A DNA stretch of 64,000 nucleotides from Orbaceae bacterium ESL0721. GTDB taxonomy: Bacteria > Pseudomonadota > Gammaproteobacteria > Enterobacterales > Orbaceae. This document shows positions 38,378-46,135 of the stretch, piece after piece. How positions within the stretch are numbered: position 1 is the first letter of the stretch; each line of letters opens with the position of its first letter. A program made the translations under genes and the position numbers. Location of the stretch: NCBI GenBank assembly GCA_029433365.1, contig JAQTHZ010000001.1, forward strand, positions 558,001-622,000. Reading direction: 5' to 3'. A model generated the notes under the pieces. It ran no database searches. It had not been told where the DNA came from and saw only the letters and a list, made by a program, of their open reading frames with translations.

Positions 38378-40873
38378 TTAGTTTGTGGTGTGATTAGGAT
38401 CATCAGATCTTGGCAGCCAGTCACAACTGGTATCTAGATTGAGTTCGAGATTAGTTCGCATGCCGGCAGCAATTCGTTTTTTCTTGTACTCTTTACCATT
38501 CTCCTTGACTGCGTAATCCATGGATAAACCAAACTGAGTGAGTGATAACGGCTTAGTGAGCCCAGTATTACGCATATACTCATTATAGGCATGAAATAGG
38601 TATTTTCTTGGATTAAAAGGGGTAATTCCCAAGTTGCCCACCAACATCCCATTTGGCTCATCTTGAGCGATTAAGTAGCTGCAAAAATCGATCAGGTGAT
38701 CTGCTTCGCGTTTTATTGCGTTCGCTTCACAAGATCCGCGTTGACTCTCTAGGCGTATTTTAGCCTCTTCGGGATTAGGGAACTGTGCCAAGAGTAACCG
38801 GACTATTGTCGGCAACTCCTGCTCTATTTTACTCACAAGATGATAATCGCGTTCATGTTTTGGGATAATATTACCAAAGTGAAAGATGATTCTACGTCTT
38901 GATACTGCTCCGGTACGATCTGTAAAACGCATCGCTTCATTATTGATAACCAGAACTACAGCAGGGATTTTGCAATCATAGGACTGTTTATATTTCGGGT
39001 CGATCTGGATTATATCGTTACCAGTTATCGCTTTTAATCCATCACCACCGCCCACATAGCGTGGCTGATCAGGTAGAATAATCAGCGATTTACCAACAAT
39101 AATTGCGCGCTCTCGTGAACTATCTAGTGATGCCATATTGGTCGCGGTGGTATTCTCTTTACCTGCCAGCAGTGTCGCAATATCAGCAAATACACTTTTA
39201 CCACTGCCACCCGCGCCTGTGATTTCAAGGAAGAGCTGCCAGTCATATCGATTAGCCAGTATCATATAGAGTGCTGCTAAGATATTTTTTGACTTCTCGT
39301 CATCTCCCCCAGATGCAGAGTGTAGCCATTTCGCAAAGTTAGGCGCATTAGTATCTAGTGACTCTTCGCCTTTGGCTGGGTAGTAGTTAATCTCATTATT
39401 TGTTGTAATCCAATCCCCCTTACAATGTTCTGTAAACTGTTTTGTTTTAGGGTTATATATCCCATTTTTAAAACAGATTACACCTTTTGGGGACTCTCCC
39501 ATTGCTGGCAGTGAGAGGCGTAGCGAGTCAACGGATGAGGTTATCCGTAATGGATTATAAGGCTCGCCAGATTGCTCGAAGAGTTCTACTAGTCTCCGCT
39601 TAAGCACTTTATCACTAATGGGTCTCCAGATATTTTCATGGTAGTGGTAGATCTCATCGCTAGTCAGATTGATTGCAAGATTATTATCATAATGCTCTTT
39701 TAATAACTGTGCGCGTTGACTCGATGCCATTTGGGATAGATTCATTGATGAACGACTATTTTTTTTCAGACTCTCTTCTCTTGGCTGAATATATTGCGTG
39801 ATAGCAGAATTAAATGTCTCTGCTGTCTTGGTAAGACCTTGCTGTTGCCGATAATCATCCCAATCACACTTATTATCTGTATCAGGAATAGCGTAATATC
39901 CATTTACTGCTTCAGCAGCTTTGATCGCTTTATCTCGACCAGTATTAACGGTGAGATGGGCGTCATTGTCGCCCGCAATGATAATATGTGCGTTAGGGTT
40001 AAGGATTTTGATACTCCTCGCCACATGAATAAGATTACCCGCATCAATAGCAGCTAAGATCTGCGCGTTAGGTTTAATGAGTGATAAGGTTATGGCTGTT
40101 GCTAATCCTTCACAGATAATCACGTCACTTTCTGTCACCTCTTTTTTTATGGAATCGCAAAACTCTCTTCGAAAATCAGCTTTTAAAAAATCGTCAAAGC
40201 TTTTTCTTACCTTGATAAACGCCCCATTCTTATGAGTACCTTTTAAGAGCCGTTTTTGTCCGTTCGCTTCAATAAACTGTCCACCTCTGTAATTACCATG
40301 GATATCGATAACGGGCACAAAAATAGACCCGTTATCCAGTAATGGCAGCGTATAGGTTAAACCCTTACAGGTAAGGTAGTCTGATTGACCTAGGGTAGTT
40401 TTATCAAGTAGGTAGGTTACTTTATTTGCAACTGAAGTTTTCTGAAGTAGTTCATTGTTATAATCATAGGATTTTTCACGTGTACGCGTAGTGGTAGATT
40501 GGGTAGCGTCTAACGTGTCGGAAAATTCTTGATTACACCTTTTTATAGGTTCTGCAAATTCTTCATTTTCTTTTGGAGGATGATTAACATAATTATCGTT
40601 TAATGAGATACCCAAATAGTCGGCCGCGGTTTCTATTGCCTCTTTGGTATTACAGTGTTGATAACGTTTTAATAGCTCTAATCCATCACCAGCACCGCAT
40701 TGATTACAGATCCATGTACCGCGTCCATCAATATCATCAAAACGAAATCTATCCTTACCACCACATAACGGACAAGGTGAGTGCTGATTTTTCTTAATAT
40801 CAAGCCCAACTCTATTAAATAGTGTGAGCCAATGCCCATTTATCTGGGTAATTATATTGGTTATATTCATCAA
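38378..40873 (-). CDS. P4 alpha-type primase-helicase
   Basis: The replication protein of a P4-like satellite, 831 residues. Zinc ribbon at residues 35-65 (CPLCGGKDRFRFDDIDGRGT and WICNQCGAGDGLELL). A Toprim-like primase core covers about 180-350 (SDVIICEGLATAITLSL, IIAGDNDAH). A C-terminal superfamily 3 / D5-type helicase follows, with Walker A GAGGSGKSVFADIATLLAG near residue 560 and IDPKYKQSYDCKIPAVVLVINNE-type motifs near 640. Length and order match P4 alpha (777) and satellite relatives. It is the last gene of a leftward operon and starts 7 bp after the 40881 gene. It contains one copy of the TCTAACGTGTCGGAAAAT repeat also found at 47138. Confidence 0.9.
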   Translation of the reverse strand: MMNITNIITQINGHWLTLFNRVGLDIKKNQHSPCPLCGGKDRFRFDDIDGRGTWICNQCGAGDGLELLKRYQHCNTKEAIETAADYLGISLNDNYVNHPPKENEEFAEPIKRCNQEFSDTLDATQSTTTRTREKSYDYNNELLQKTSVANKVTYLLDKTTLGQSDYLTCKGLTYTLPLLDNGSIFVPVIDIHGNYRGGQFIEANGQKRLLKGTHKNGAFIKVRKSFDDFLKADFRREFCDSIKKEVTESDVIICEGLATAITLSLIKPNAQILAAIDAGNLIHVARSIKILNPNAHIIIAGDNDAHLTVNTGRDKAIKAAEAVNGYYAIPDTDNKCDWDDYRQQQGLTKTAETFNSAITQYIQPREESLKKNSRSSMNLSQMASSQRAQLLKEHYDNNLAINLTSDEIYHYHENIWRPISDKVLKRRLVELFEQSGEPYNPLRITSSVDSLRLSLPAMGESPKGVICFKNGIYNPKTKQFTEHCKGDWITTNNEINYYPAKGEESLDTNAPNFAKWLHSASGGDDEKSKNILAALYMILANRYDWQLFLEITGAGGSGKSVFADIATLLAGKENTTATNMASLDSSRERAIIVGKSLIILPDQPRYVGGGDGLKAITGNDIIQIDPKYKQSYDCKIPAVVLVINNEAMRFTDRTGAVSRRRIIFHFGNIIPKHERDYHLVSKIEQELPTIVRLLLAQFPNPEEAKIRLESQRGSCEANAIKREADHLIDFCSYLIAQDEPNGMLVGNLGITPFNPRKYLFHAYNEYMRNTGLTKPLSLTQFGLSMDYAVKENGKEYKKKRIAAGMRTNLELNLDTSCDWLPRSDDPNHTTN

Positions 40874-40880
40874 TCACCTC

Positions 40881-41255
40881 TTAATGGATTACCGGTAATA
40901 ATTTGTCATGGTTTTTTTCAGTTAATCTGATAAACAGCTTCTCTAATAATGTCAACCCTTGCGCCGTCAGCTCCATAGCATGGGTGCCATGTTGATAGAT
41001 AACTCTAAATATCTTATAGGCACGGACAAGCCCCTCTTTTTCGCCTAACTGTTTGATAAACTGATTTTTGATGTTGATCTTTAACGCCGAGATTATTACC
41101 AACTCTGATAGTGGAAAGATGAGGTGATTATGGATAAAAACCGCATCGCTGTTTTTTCTGATCTGCTCAGTTAAAAAAAGATAACTGATAATAGATATCA
41201 TGCCATCAACGACCCCATGATTATAAGTGAGTAGCTCCTCTTCAAGATTGAACAT
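40881..41255 (-). CDS. Unknown small satellite protein
   Basis: A 124-residue, largely helical protein. I do not recognise it. The segment KIFRVIYQHGTHAMELTAQGL looks like it could belong to a winged-helix-like fold. It is third from the end of the leftward operon, separated by 2 bp from the gene before it and 7 bp from the primase gene, so it is translated with them. It may act with the primase or regulate copy number; the position alone suggests this. Confidence 0.6.
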   Translation of the reverse strand: MFNLEEELLTYNHGVVDGMISIISYLFLTEQIRKNSDAVFIHNHLIFPLSELVIISALKINIKNQFIKQLGEKEGLVRAYKIFRVIYQHGTHAMELTAQGLTLLEKLFIRLTEKNHDKLLPVIH

Positions 41256-41257
41256 AA

Positions 41258-41452
41258 TTACTCCCCTTTAATCTTTTTTAATTTATTGGCAATATCAGGA
41301 TACTTTTCACGTATCATCGCGATAAGTATCGGGATTTGTTGGTAACTAAATTCAGCCAAAAGGTAATAGCTCTTATTGTGCAGAATATGGAGCGTATAAC
41401 GATCCTCATCAATAAATTTACCAATTAGATATGGTGCCATTTGCTTATTCAT
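41258..41452 (-). CDS. Unknown 64-residue satellite protein
   Basis: MNKQMAPYLIGKFIDEDRYT starts a small protein with a lysine-rich end (KLKKIKGE). No known domain. Its start overlaps the stop of the preceding gene in ATGAATAA, which argues that it is translated. It may be a small accessory or regulatory protein of the element. Confidence 0.55.
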   Translation of the reverse strand: MNKQMAPYLIGKFIDEDRYTLHILHNKSYYLLAEFSYQQIPILIAMIREKYPDIANKLKKIKGE

Positions 41453-41723
41453 GGCTACCTTTCTGGCTGTTATTTAAATTTGCTCTACAGGTTTTGTCAG
41501 GTTCTTGGCTCTCCGCATATTGGCGATGGCTCATAATAGCGGTAATCTCATCGAGCAGGTCAAACAGTAACCACATCGCGTTATTAACCATCTCATTCTC
41601 TATAACATCTCCACTAACCTCGGTCGCATCAGAGATGAGTGCGACAAGTGTGCTTGATTGAGTAAGTTTTTTCACAATTTCATCAGCAGCATCAACTGTT
41701 AAGGTAACCAATGGATTATTCAT
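41445..41723 (-). CDS. Small satellite protein, paralogue of 36163
   Basis: A 92-residue helical protein. VTLTVDAADEIVKKLTQSST and GDVIENEMVNNAMWLLFDLL match the protein at 36163-36387, and a looser likeness to the 67-residue protein encoded just upstream is visible (ITEKLQQARSITLLI). AGGAGG lies 5 bases before the ATG. The start overlaps the preceding stop in ATGAATAA. Function unknown. Confidence 0.65.
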   Translation of the reverse strand: MNNPLVTLTVDAADEIVKKLTQSSTLVALISDATEVSGDVIENEMVNNAMWLLFDLLDEITAIMSHRQYAESQEPDKTCRANLNNSQKGSHE

Positions 41724-41919
41724 TGTGACCTCCTGTTAATACAGCATGGCTAGCTTTCAATAAGTCAGCAACCGCACTAAGTGCATAATCAATATATACA
41801 TCGGTCAGCGGAGCATCTGTTGAGTTATTTCCTTGTATGAGTAATGTGATGGATCTGGCTTGCTGTAACTTTTCAGTGATTAGATCCACATTATCTAGAG
41901 GTATCATTGTCTTAGACAT
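41716..41919 (-). CDS. Small satellite protein, related to 41445
   Basis: A 67-residue protein starting at ATG 41919 (MSKTMIPLDNVDLITEKLQQ). I preferred this start because GGAGG lies 8 bases upstream. Its helix LITEKLQQARSITLLIQ corresponds to the IVKKLTQSSTLVALI region of the next gene, so the two may be old tandem duplicates. The start overlaps the stop of the Ash/Icd-like gene in ATGTCTAA. Function unknown. Confidence 0.6.
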   Translation of the reverse strand: MSKTMIPLDNVDLITEKLQQARSITLLIQGNNSTDAPLTDVYIDYALSAVADLLKASHAVLTGGHNE

Positions 41920-42484
41920 GTGCATATCCTCCACAAACGATAGAACTTTTTACAGTAGGATAAGACGGTAATCTCGCCATAAAGATTAAGGATTGATTGC
42001 CGAGTTGTTCTCTGGCTTGGAGTTCGCTGGGGGCGATAATTTGGCAAATAATTGATGACGAAAAGTTAAAGAATTTAAATAGCTTTTGATTGGATAAAAA
42101 GGAAGTAGGGATCGTAGCCATAGTGGCAGCCTCCGAGTAATGATTAATATAATCACCGCTAGAGGTTCTAATCTCATTGGCGGTGACGTTAGCAGGGTTA
42201 GAACCACTAGCATACTCGGAAACTAGCCACCTTTGCAGGTGCCCCACTAACGCCACCATAGAAGAAAATTGGTTATACAGGTGTGCGCAAGCATTGACAC
42301 AAAAAAAGACGCGTTGGGCGTCATGTGTCGCCGAGTAATGTTTTAGGGTTCTAATCCTATCCTTAGATTTTGCAAAGGCAGTGACACTATAGCTTAAATC
42401 TTTTGTGTCATGCAACTGTTTTTTGTGGGGGATGTTTGGGTGTTGTTCAGCGCGCAGGTGTGCGCTATCATAGCGGTTAGCCAT
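41912..42484 (-). CDS. Ash/Icd-like protein (host cell division inhibitor family)
   Basis: A 190-residue protein starting at ATG 42484, with AAGGA 8 bases upstream. A longer open frame continues upstream but overlaps two real genes on the other strand and has no good start. Two parts resemble phage P1/P4 Ash and Icd products: an Ash-type middle (SSMVALVGHLQRWLVSEYAS, then NPANVTANEIRTSSGDYIN and EAATMATIPTSF) and an Icd-type end (IIAPSELQAREQLGNQSLIF followed by MARLPS). Icd-like peptides block host division when satellites or plasmid-prophages are induced. The internal MATIPTSF could be a separate Icd start. It heads the leftward operon, like the ash/kil region of P4. Confidence 0.7.
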   Translation of the reverse strand: MANRYDSAHLRAEQHPNIPHKKQLHDTKDLSYSVTAFAKSKDRIRTLKHYSATHDAQRVFFCVNACAHLYNQFSSMVALVGHLQRWLVSEYASGSNPANVTANEIRTSSGDYINHYSEAATMATIPTSFLSNQKLFKFFNFSSSIICQIIAPSELQAREQLGNQSLIFMARLPSYPTVKSSIVCGGYAHV

Positions 42485-42514
42485 AGCATTATCCTTGTTA
42501 ATGATTGTGGTTAG

Positions 42515-42547
42515 ATGCCTCGATAGTGTTGTCGCACTTCGGGGCAT
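42515..42547. promoter_or_regulatory. Structured leader hairpin, P4 CI-RNA-like position
   Basis: ATGCCTCG pairs with CGGGGCAT, and an inner AGTG/CACT stem extends it. On + it is followed by TGCTTTTTTTATTG and would act as a terminator. On - it lies in the leader between the operon promoter and the Ash/Icd-like gene, where P4 encodes its CI immunity RNA. The homologous hairpin at 36536-36567 shows compensating base changes. Confidence 0.6.
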
Positions 42548-42591
42548 TGCTTTTTTTATTGCGTGACGGTAATATGTCATTACACATAAAT

Positions 42592-42621
42592 ACATTACCA
42601 TTAACGTAATATAGGTGTCAA
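42592..42621 (-). promoter_or_regulatory. Promoter of the leftward satellite operon
   Basis: On the minus strand TTGACA (complement of 42616-42621), an 18-bp spacer and TAATGT (42592-42597). It would start the leader that holds the hairpin and the Ash/Icd-like gene. Short inverted GGTAAT/ATTACC elements around it are candidate operators shared with the divergent RHH genes. Confidence 0.6.
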
Positions 42622-42626
42622 TACAC

Positions 42627-42794
42627 ATGCCAGAAAAAAGACGCGGGAATCCACCATTCCAATTTAGATTAGATCCTGAGTTACGTCTTGCTATGGAAAA
42701 AGCACAAAAAGAAGACGGAGACGAATCGCTTGCTGGATGGATGAAAAGAGTAATTCGTAAAGAATTAAAATCACGAGGGATTGAGGTCAAATAA
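42627..42794 (+). CDS. Small ribbon-helix-helix-like protein
   Basis: A 55-residue basic protein (MPEKRRGNPPFQFRLDPELR...). A short strand (FQFRLDPEL) and two helices (RLAMEKAQKEDGDESLAGWM and KRVIRKELKSRG) suggest an RHH DNA-binding fold. It is divergent from the Ash/Icd-like operon and 3 bp ahead of a second protein of the same kind. It probably represses the divergent promoter. Too short to assign to a named family. Confidence 0.65.
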   Translation: MPEKRRGNPPFQFRLDPELRLAMEKAQKEDGDESLAGWMKRVIRKELKSRGIEVK

Positions 42795-42797
42795 CCA

Positions 42798-42965
42798 ATG
42801 CAAGAGAAAAAAGAAAAAAAACCTTTTGAGCGATCTAATAGCACTACAAAGCACATACGCTTTGAGGATGATTTACTAGCACAAATTGAATCTAATGCAG
42901 GGAAAGGCAACTTTAGCTCATGGGTTAAAGAGGCTTGCCGCGAAAAGCTCGACAAATCTAAATAA
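42798..42965 (+). CDS. YlcI/YnfO-like small DNA-binding protein
   Basis: A 55-residue protein: a lysine-rich start, then STTKHIRFEDDLLAQIESNA and SSWVKEACREKLDKSK. It resembles the 36703 protein (IRFPHDLIEQI, SAWVIATCREKLDRSK) and the YlcI/YnfO family. It is cotranscribed with the 42627 gene (3 bp apart). Two tandem RHH-like genes may form homo- or heterodimers on the central control region. Confidence 0.7.
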   Translation: MQEKKEKKPFERSNSTTKHIRFEDDLLAQIESNAGKGNFSSWVKEACREKLDKSK

Positions 42966-43024
42966 CCTCCTTTTTTATGGAGTCGCAAAACACTTTTTAC
43001 CTTTCTATTTGTTACTTTGTGCAG

Positions 43025-43039
43025 ATGTTTTAGGGTTAA
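43025..43039 (+). repeat. Copy of the dispersed 15-bp motif
   Basis: A perfect ATGTTTTAGGGTTAA between the convergent 42798 gene and the antirepressor. Confidence 0.75.
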
Positions 43040-43149
43040 GGGTTGTTTTATAACAAATAGTTGGCTTTTTATCGCTTTTTGCTTACATCGTTCCTTAACA
43101 TTTCTTAACAGGTGCAGGTGCATGCGGATGTTGATAGGCATATTTGCTC

Positions 43150-43890
43150 TCATTGTGATACCCCATCCATTTGTCGGCTTAAATAGATCTGCGATAGTTT
43201 AGTCAGTTCTGCTTTACGCTGCTGATAATCCCATCCTAACTCTAATAATGTGATGTTAGAGCGCTCAAGATAGCTTAAATGGCTAATCTGCTTTTCATTA
43301 AAATGGTCGCGGATTTCGCCAGTTAAACCATGTGTCTTACGGTATCCTTTTGCTGGCATGCCAAGAACAATACTATTAAGCATGTCGTACTCATTTTTAT
43401 AGTGATGCGGTTTTGTCTCTTTACCTTGTGTAAGGCGAGAGAGTGTTAAAGCGTCACACATAGGGCGAGTATAACTCGCTGCCTCTAGACGCGCTTTAAG
43501 GCGTTTTAGTTCACTTTTGTGGATAGTTGGCGCGATATTTCGGAGCTGCTCCTCACAACGGATAAAATACCGCCTAATTGCATGACCCTGATCATTGTTC
43601 TCTATCATGGCAAGCTCTTTAGCCATATTTAAAGTGAGGTAATAATCTTTACTTTTCCTATCTCCACCATGTCTCTTCTCGCCATCTTGATTCCCCCGTT
43701 TTGGGGAATTAAAAACTATATAATCATCATTATCAATGAATCCATACTGTTCAATTCGGTTATTAATCCAAGTCGAAAAATCCCGACCCACATTTAAACA
43801 GCTGTGTAACTGTTTCGCGCTTACTGTCTGTTGCGCTTTGCCATTGATTGTTGTCTCGGTCACTGGTACCACATTATTAAAATCTGACAT
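43150..43890 (-). CDS. AntA/AntB-type phage antirepressor
   Basis: A 246-residue protein. The N-terminal AntA/AntB domain is clear: TVSAKQLHSCLNVGRDFSTW, INNRIEQYGFIDNDDYIVFN and the DYYLTLNMAKELAMIENNDQG motif up to residue 105, then RRYFIRCEEQL. The C-terminal half is a different helical domain. Such proteins bind and inactivate phage repressors, often to induce the element or respond to a helper phage. It is separated by about 140 bp from the gene before it, and AGGAGAG precedes ATG 43890 by 9 bases. Confidence 0.85.
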   Translation of the reverse strand: MSDFNNVVPVTETTINGKAQQTVSAKQLHSCLNVGRDFSTWINNRIEQYGFIDNDDYIVFNSPKRGNQDGEKRHGGDRKSKDYYLTLNMAKELAMIENNDQGHAIRRYFIRCEEQLRNIAPTIHKSELKRLKARLEAASYTRPMCDALTLSRLTQGKETKPHHYKNEYDMLNSIVLGMPAKGYRKTHGLTGEIRDHFNEKQISHLSYLERSNITLLELGWDYQQRKAELTKLSQIYLSRQMDGVSQ

Positions 43891-44032
43891 GCTAAATACT
43901 CTCCTAAATTTGTCTATTTACTCCCCAGTTGCCTGAATTTAGGCAAAGGGATGCCGTGAGCGCAAAATTGCGTCTGCTTTAACTTAATGGGGAACAAAGC
44001 GTAATTTTTAGCTTTGCTATAAAATCAAAGGG

Positions 44033-44446
44033 TTAACTTGAATTACTGACGTAACACGCTAGAATTCGTGAGATATCTACCTCACGTAATAGTAGAGGAT
44101 CATAAGTCAGGATAAGATTAATCACCTTCTGAGCATCTTCTTTGCTGGCTAGGTAATAACGGAAGTGTGAGCCAATGCCATCGGTATTGGGCTCATCAAC
44201 GCGCCTAAGTGTGATATGTAGCTTGCGTTCTAGCTCACTACAGTAGTTGCGTCCACTGGAGAGCTTGCAGATCCACAAAATCTCGTTTTCTGTTATACCA
44301 TTCTCGCCACTACAGACGATTAATAGATAAGCGCGAGGCTTTTTAGGTAGCTTTTTATGGTCAGATTGGCTATGATTGGCGTTGTCTAAGCTCCAACCTA
44401 AGCCCTCGACTATTTGGCGATAGAGAGGGTTTTCCTTCATTACCAT
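44033..44446 (-). CDS. Unknown satellite protein coupled to alpA
   Basis: A 137-residue protein that I do not recognise. The segment ITENEILWICKLSSGRNYCS, followed by ELERKLHITLRRVDEP and FRYYLASKEDAQKVINLIL, reads like a small winged-helix domain. The start overlaps the alpA stop (TAATG), so it is translated with AlpA and may act in the same switch. Met1 (44446) and Met3 (44440) are both possible starts. Confidence 0.6.
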   Translation of the reverse strand: MVMKENPLYRQIVEGLGWSLDNANHSQSDHKKLPKKPRAYLLIVCSGENGITENEILWICKLSSGRNYCSELERKLHITLRRVDEPNTDGIGSHFRYYLASKEDAQKVINLILTYDPLLLREVDISRILACYVSNSS

Positions 44447-44646
44447 TATGCCACCTCGCGTCGTTCTATTTTGCGGGATTCAAGCCAATTATTGACGTCA
44501 TCCAGTGAAAGCATAACTTTGCGTATACCAACCTTAATCGGTTTGGGTGCGCATGGATCGGTTTTGAGTAGATTGTAATAAGAGGTTTTACTTTTAAAAC
44601 CTGAATAAGATAAAAATTCAGTGATGGTAATCAGTTTTGTGATCAT
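44446..44646 (-). CDS. AlpA-family transcriptional regulator
   Basis: A 66-residue MerR-like regulator/excisionase-type protein typical of P4-like elements. ITITEFLSYSGFKSKTSYYN covers the helix-turn-helix, KPIKVGIRKVMLSLDDVNNW the wing and LESRKIERRE the tail. In E. coli CP4-57, AlpA activates intA and excision. Upstream, ATTATCCCTAA and TTAAGGGTAAT-like arms (about 44690-44730) form an inverted repeat that could be its operator. Confidence 0.85.
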   Translation of the reverse strand: MITKLITITEFLSYSGFKSKTSYYNLLKTDPCAPKPIKVGIRKVMLSLDDVNNWLESRKIERREVA

Positions 44647-44737
44647 GTTTATATCATCCTGTTTGTTGTTGAACTGGAATGATTAAAACATGAAATATTA
44701 CCCTTATAGCAATACTATTAGGGATAATAGTGATAGT

Positions 44738-44760
44738 AAAAAAGGAACTATTATAGTTCC
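44738..44760 (-). terminator. Terminator of the two-gene cargo operon
   Basis: GGAACTAT and ATAGTTCC form an 8-bp stem around one base. On the minus strand TTTTTT follows. It lies 45 bp after the stop of the 44805 gene and separates the cargo from alpA. Confidence 0.75.
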
Positions 44761-44804
44761 TCAATCTATTGGTATTTCTGGTTTTGTTACTATAATAGTA
44801 AAAG

Positions 44805-45638
44805 CTATTTACTCCTATATATAGGACAAGAAACCAATTCGATAGCTTTGGCTAACTGGTCAGTTCCTACATTATGATTTTCTTTCAAATCAGCAATAAT
44901 AGCATCTTGTGTAGGTCTAGTTCTTTTATTACTTTCATCATAATTAGCCCATTCTTTATTTCTAATTTGAATAGCTAATAAAAGCGGGTCATCTGTTCTA
45001 TACGTGCCAAGTAAAATAGGAACATTCTTTTTTAATTCCTCAATGTCTTTTTTTGCTTTGGCTAGCTGTTCAGTCAGATTGTTATTATTAGCTTTTAGTT
45101 GGTTTATTTCAGATTCTAATTTGTTGTTCTGTTCTTTTGAATCGTTCAAAGCTATTTTAAGTGAAATTATTGCTGTACCATCGTTTATCTTCGTTTGTTC
45201 AACTAAATCTTGTTCAAGTTGATTGATACGTTGTTGAAGGTTGTTATTATTTTCATTAGCATCTTCTTCTACAGGAAATGGCCAATTATAATTAAGATTT
45301 TTAGCCCATTGCCCTACCTCATTTTTATATAGATCAGCACTAAAAATATCACCACCAGTATATTCGATATTTTCTGCTTTTAAATAATCATGCTTTATGG
45401 CATCTACTATAGTTTTTCTATAGCTTTGTACAAGATCATCATGTAGTTCAGGTTCTGGATCGTTTCTAGCAATAATCCCCGAAACTTCCCAAATAGACAA
45501 CATAACTCTTGATGAATATGGAGCATAAAATTCGGGTATATTTTTATTGATATCAATATCAATTTCTAAGCAATCCTGCAAATCATCTTTACGAAAAACA
45601 TAATTCCGATAATTTTCATGTAACTTTTTATTTTTCAT
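44805..45638 (-). CDS. Unknown coiled-coil cargo protein
   Basis: A 277-residue protein with three parts. Residues 1-130 are a globular region (SSRVMLSIWEVSGIIARNDP, YTGGDIFSADLYKNEVGQWA, NYNWPFP). Residues 132-210 are a long coiled coil with Asn/Gln-rich heptads (LQQRINQLEQDLVEQ, LESEINQLKANNNNLTEQLA). The C-terminal domain (DPLLLAIQIRNKEWANYDES, RPTQDAIIADLKENHNVGTD) resembles short helix-turn-helix-like tails of proteins in other genomic islands. It is second in a two-gene operon, 11 bp after the 45650 gene, with the ribosome site AGGAA overlapping that gene's stop. No known function; its location fits satellite-borne defence cargo. Confidence 0.65.
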   Translation of the reverse strand: MKNKKLHENYRNYVFRKDDLQDCLEIDIDINKNIPEFYAPYSSRVMLSIWEVSGIIARNDPEPELHDDLVQSYRKTIVDAIKHDYLKAENIEYTGGDIFSADLYKNEVGQWAKNLNYNWPFPVEEDANENNNNLQQRINQLEQDLVEQTKINDGTAIISLKIALNDSKEQNNKLESEINQLKANNNNLTEQLAKAKKDIEELKKNVPILLGTYRTDDPLLLAIQIRNKEWANYDESNKRTRPTQDAIIADLKENHNVGTDQLAKAIELVSCPIYRSK

Positions 45639-45649
45639 ATCTATTTTTC

Positions 45650-45970
45650 CTAAAATGGAATGTCGTCATCAAAATCTAGCTCTATCTCAAAGGCACATGA
45701 TCTATTGGCTATAATATCTTTCAACAAGCTATAAATATTAGGATTACTATCAACATGTAAAAACGTTGCTATTCCTGTTTTTTTTCCAAAAAATGAGGGA
45801 TTAAAATATCTATTATCATCCTGTTTATCACACTTCTTTTCTAGGGCATATAAAAGCATTTCAGCGGCATCAGACAAAGAACAGTTATACCTTTTTTGTA
45901 AAAAATAAAGAGTATCTTCAATCGTAATTAAATTAGATTGAGCTTTTCTCAGCTCATCGAGATGATTCAT
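45650..45970 (-). CDS. Unknown cargo protein, partner of 44805
   Basis: A 106-residue acidic protein. The N-terminal half looks helical (LITIEDTLYFLQKRYNCSLS, DAAEMLLYALEKKC), the C-terminal part ends in a very acidic tail (EIELDFDDDIPF). No domain recognised. It is the first gene of the cargo operon and has the ribosome site GAGGGG right before ATG 45970. A 160-bp structured leader begins at the duplicated promoter (46054-46110). It could be a regulator or antitoxin-like partner of the coiled-coil protein; that is inference from size, charge and order only. Confidence 0.6.
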   Translation of the reverse strand: MNHLDELRKAQSNLITIEDTLYFLQKRYNCSLSDAAEMLLYALEKKCDKQDDNRYFNPSFFGKKTGIATFLHVDSNPNIYSLLKDIIANRSCAFEIELDFDDDIPF

Positions 45971-46053
45971 ACGCCCCTCACGCCCCTAGATGGTATTTGC
46001 ACCAGTCCGCTAGGGTTGCGGATGTTCGGGGATCAGCCTAGGCGCAAATAATA

Positions 46054-46110
46054 CAGTAATGTATAGTTATAATCAGTGACGCGTATTATAGCACTGTGGT
46101 TTTATACATA
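46054..46110 (-). promoter_or_regulatory. Duplicated promoter/leader module, copy 1 (two-gene cargo)
   Basis: On the minus strand a -10 TATAAT (complement of 46085-46090) lies within ACAGTGCTATAAT. About 7 nt downstream begins a 24-bp block (46054-46077) identical to 46918-46941. Its placement at the expected start of transcription suggests a shared operator or a shared RNA 5' end. Confidence 0.65.
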
Positions 46111-46135
46111 AAATAGGGATTGAGTATTAAAATAA

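Noticed and set aside
42485-43153. Upstream extension of the minus-strand frame at 41912 (413 residues in all)
   Set aside because: It lies opposite two well-supported RHH-like genes, has no ribosome site, and the real start at 42484 has AAGGA at good spacing and matches the remnant copy.
44690-44735. alpA upstream inverted repeat as a proven operator
   Set aside because: The arms are AT-rich and imperfect, so it is mentioned under alpA as a possibility and not listed as a feature.
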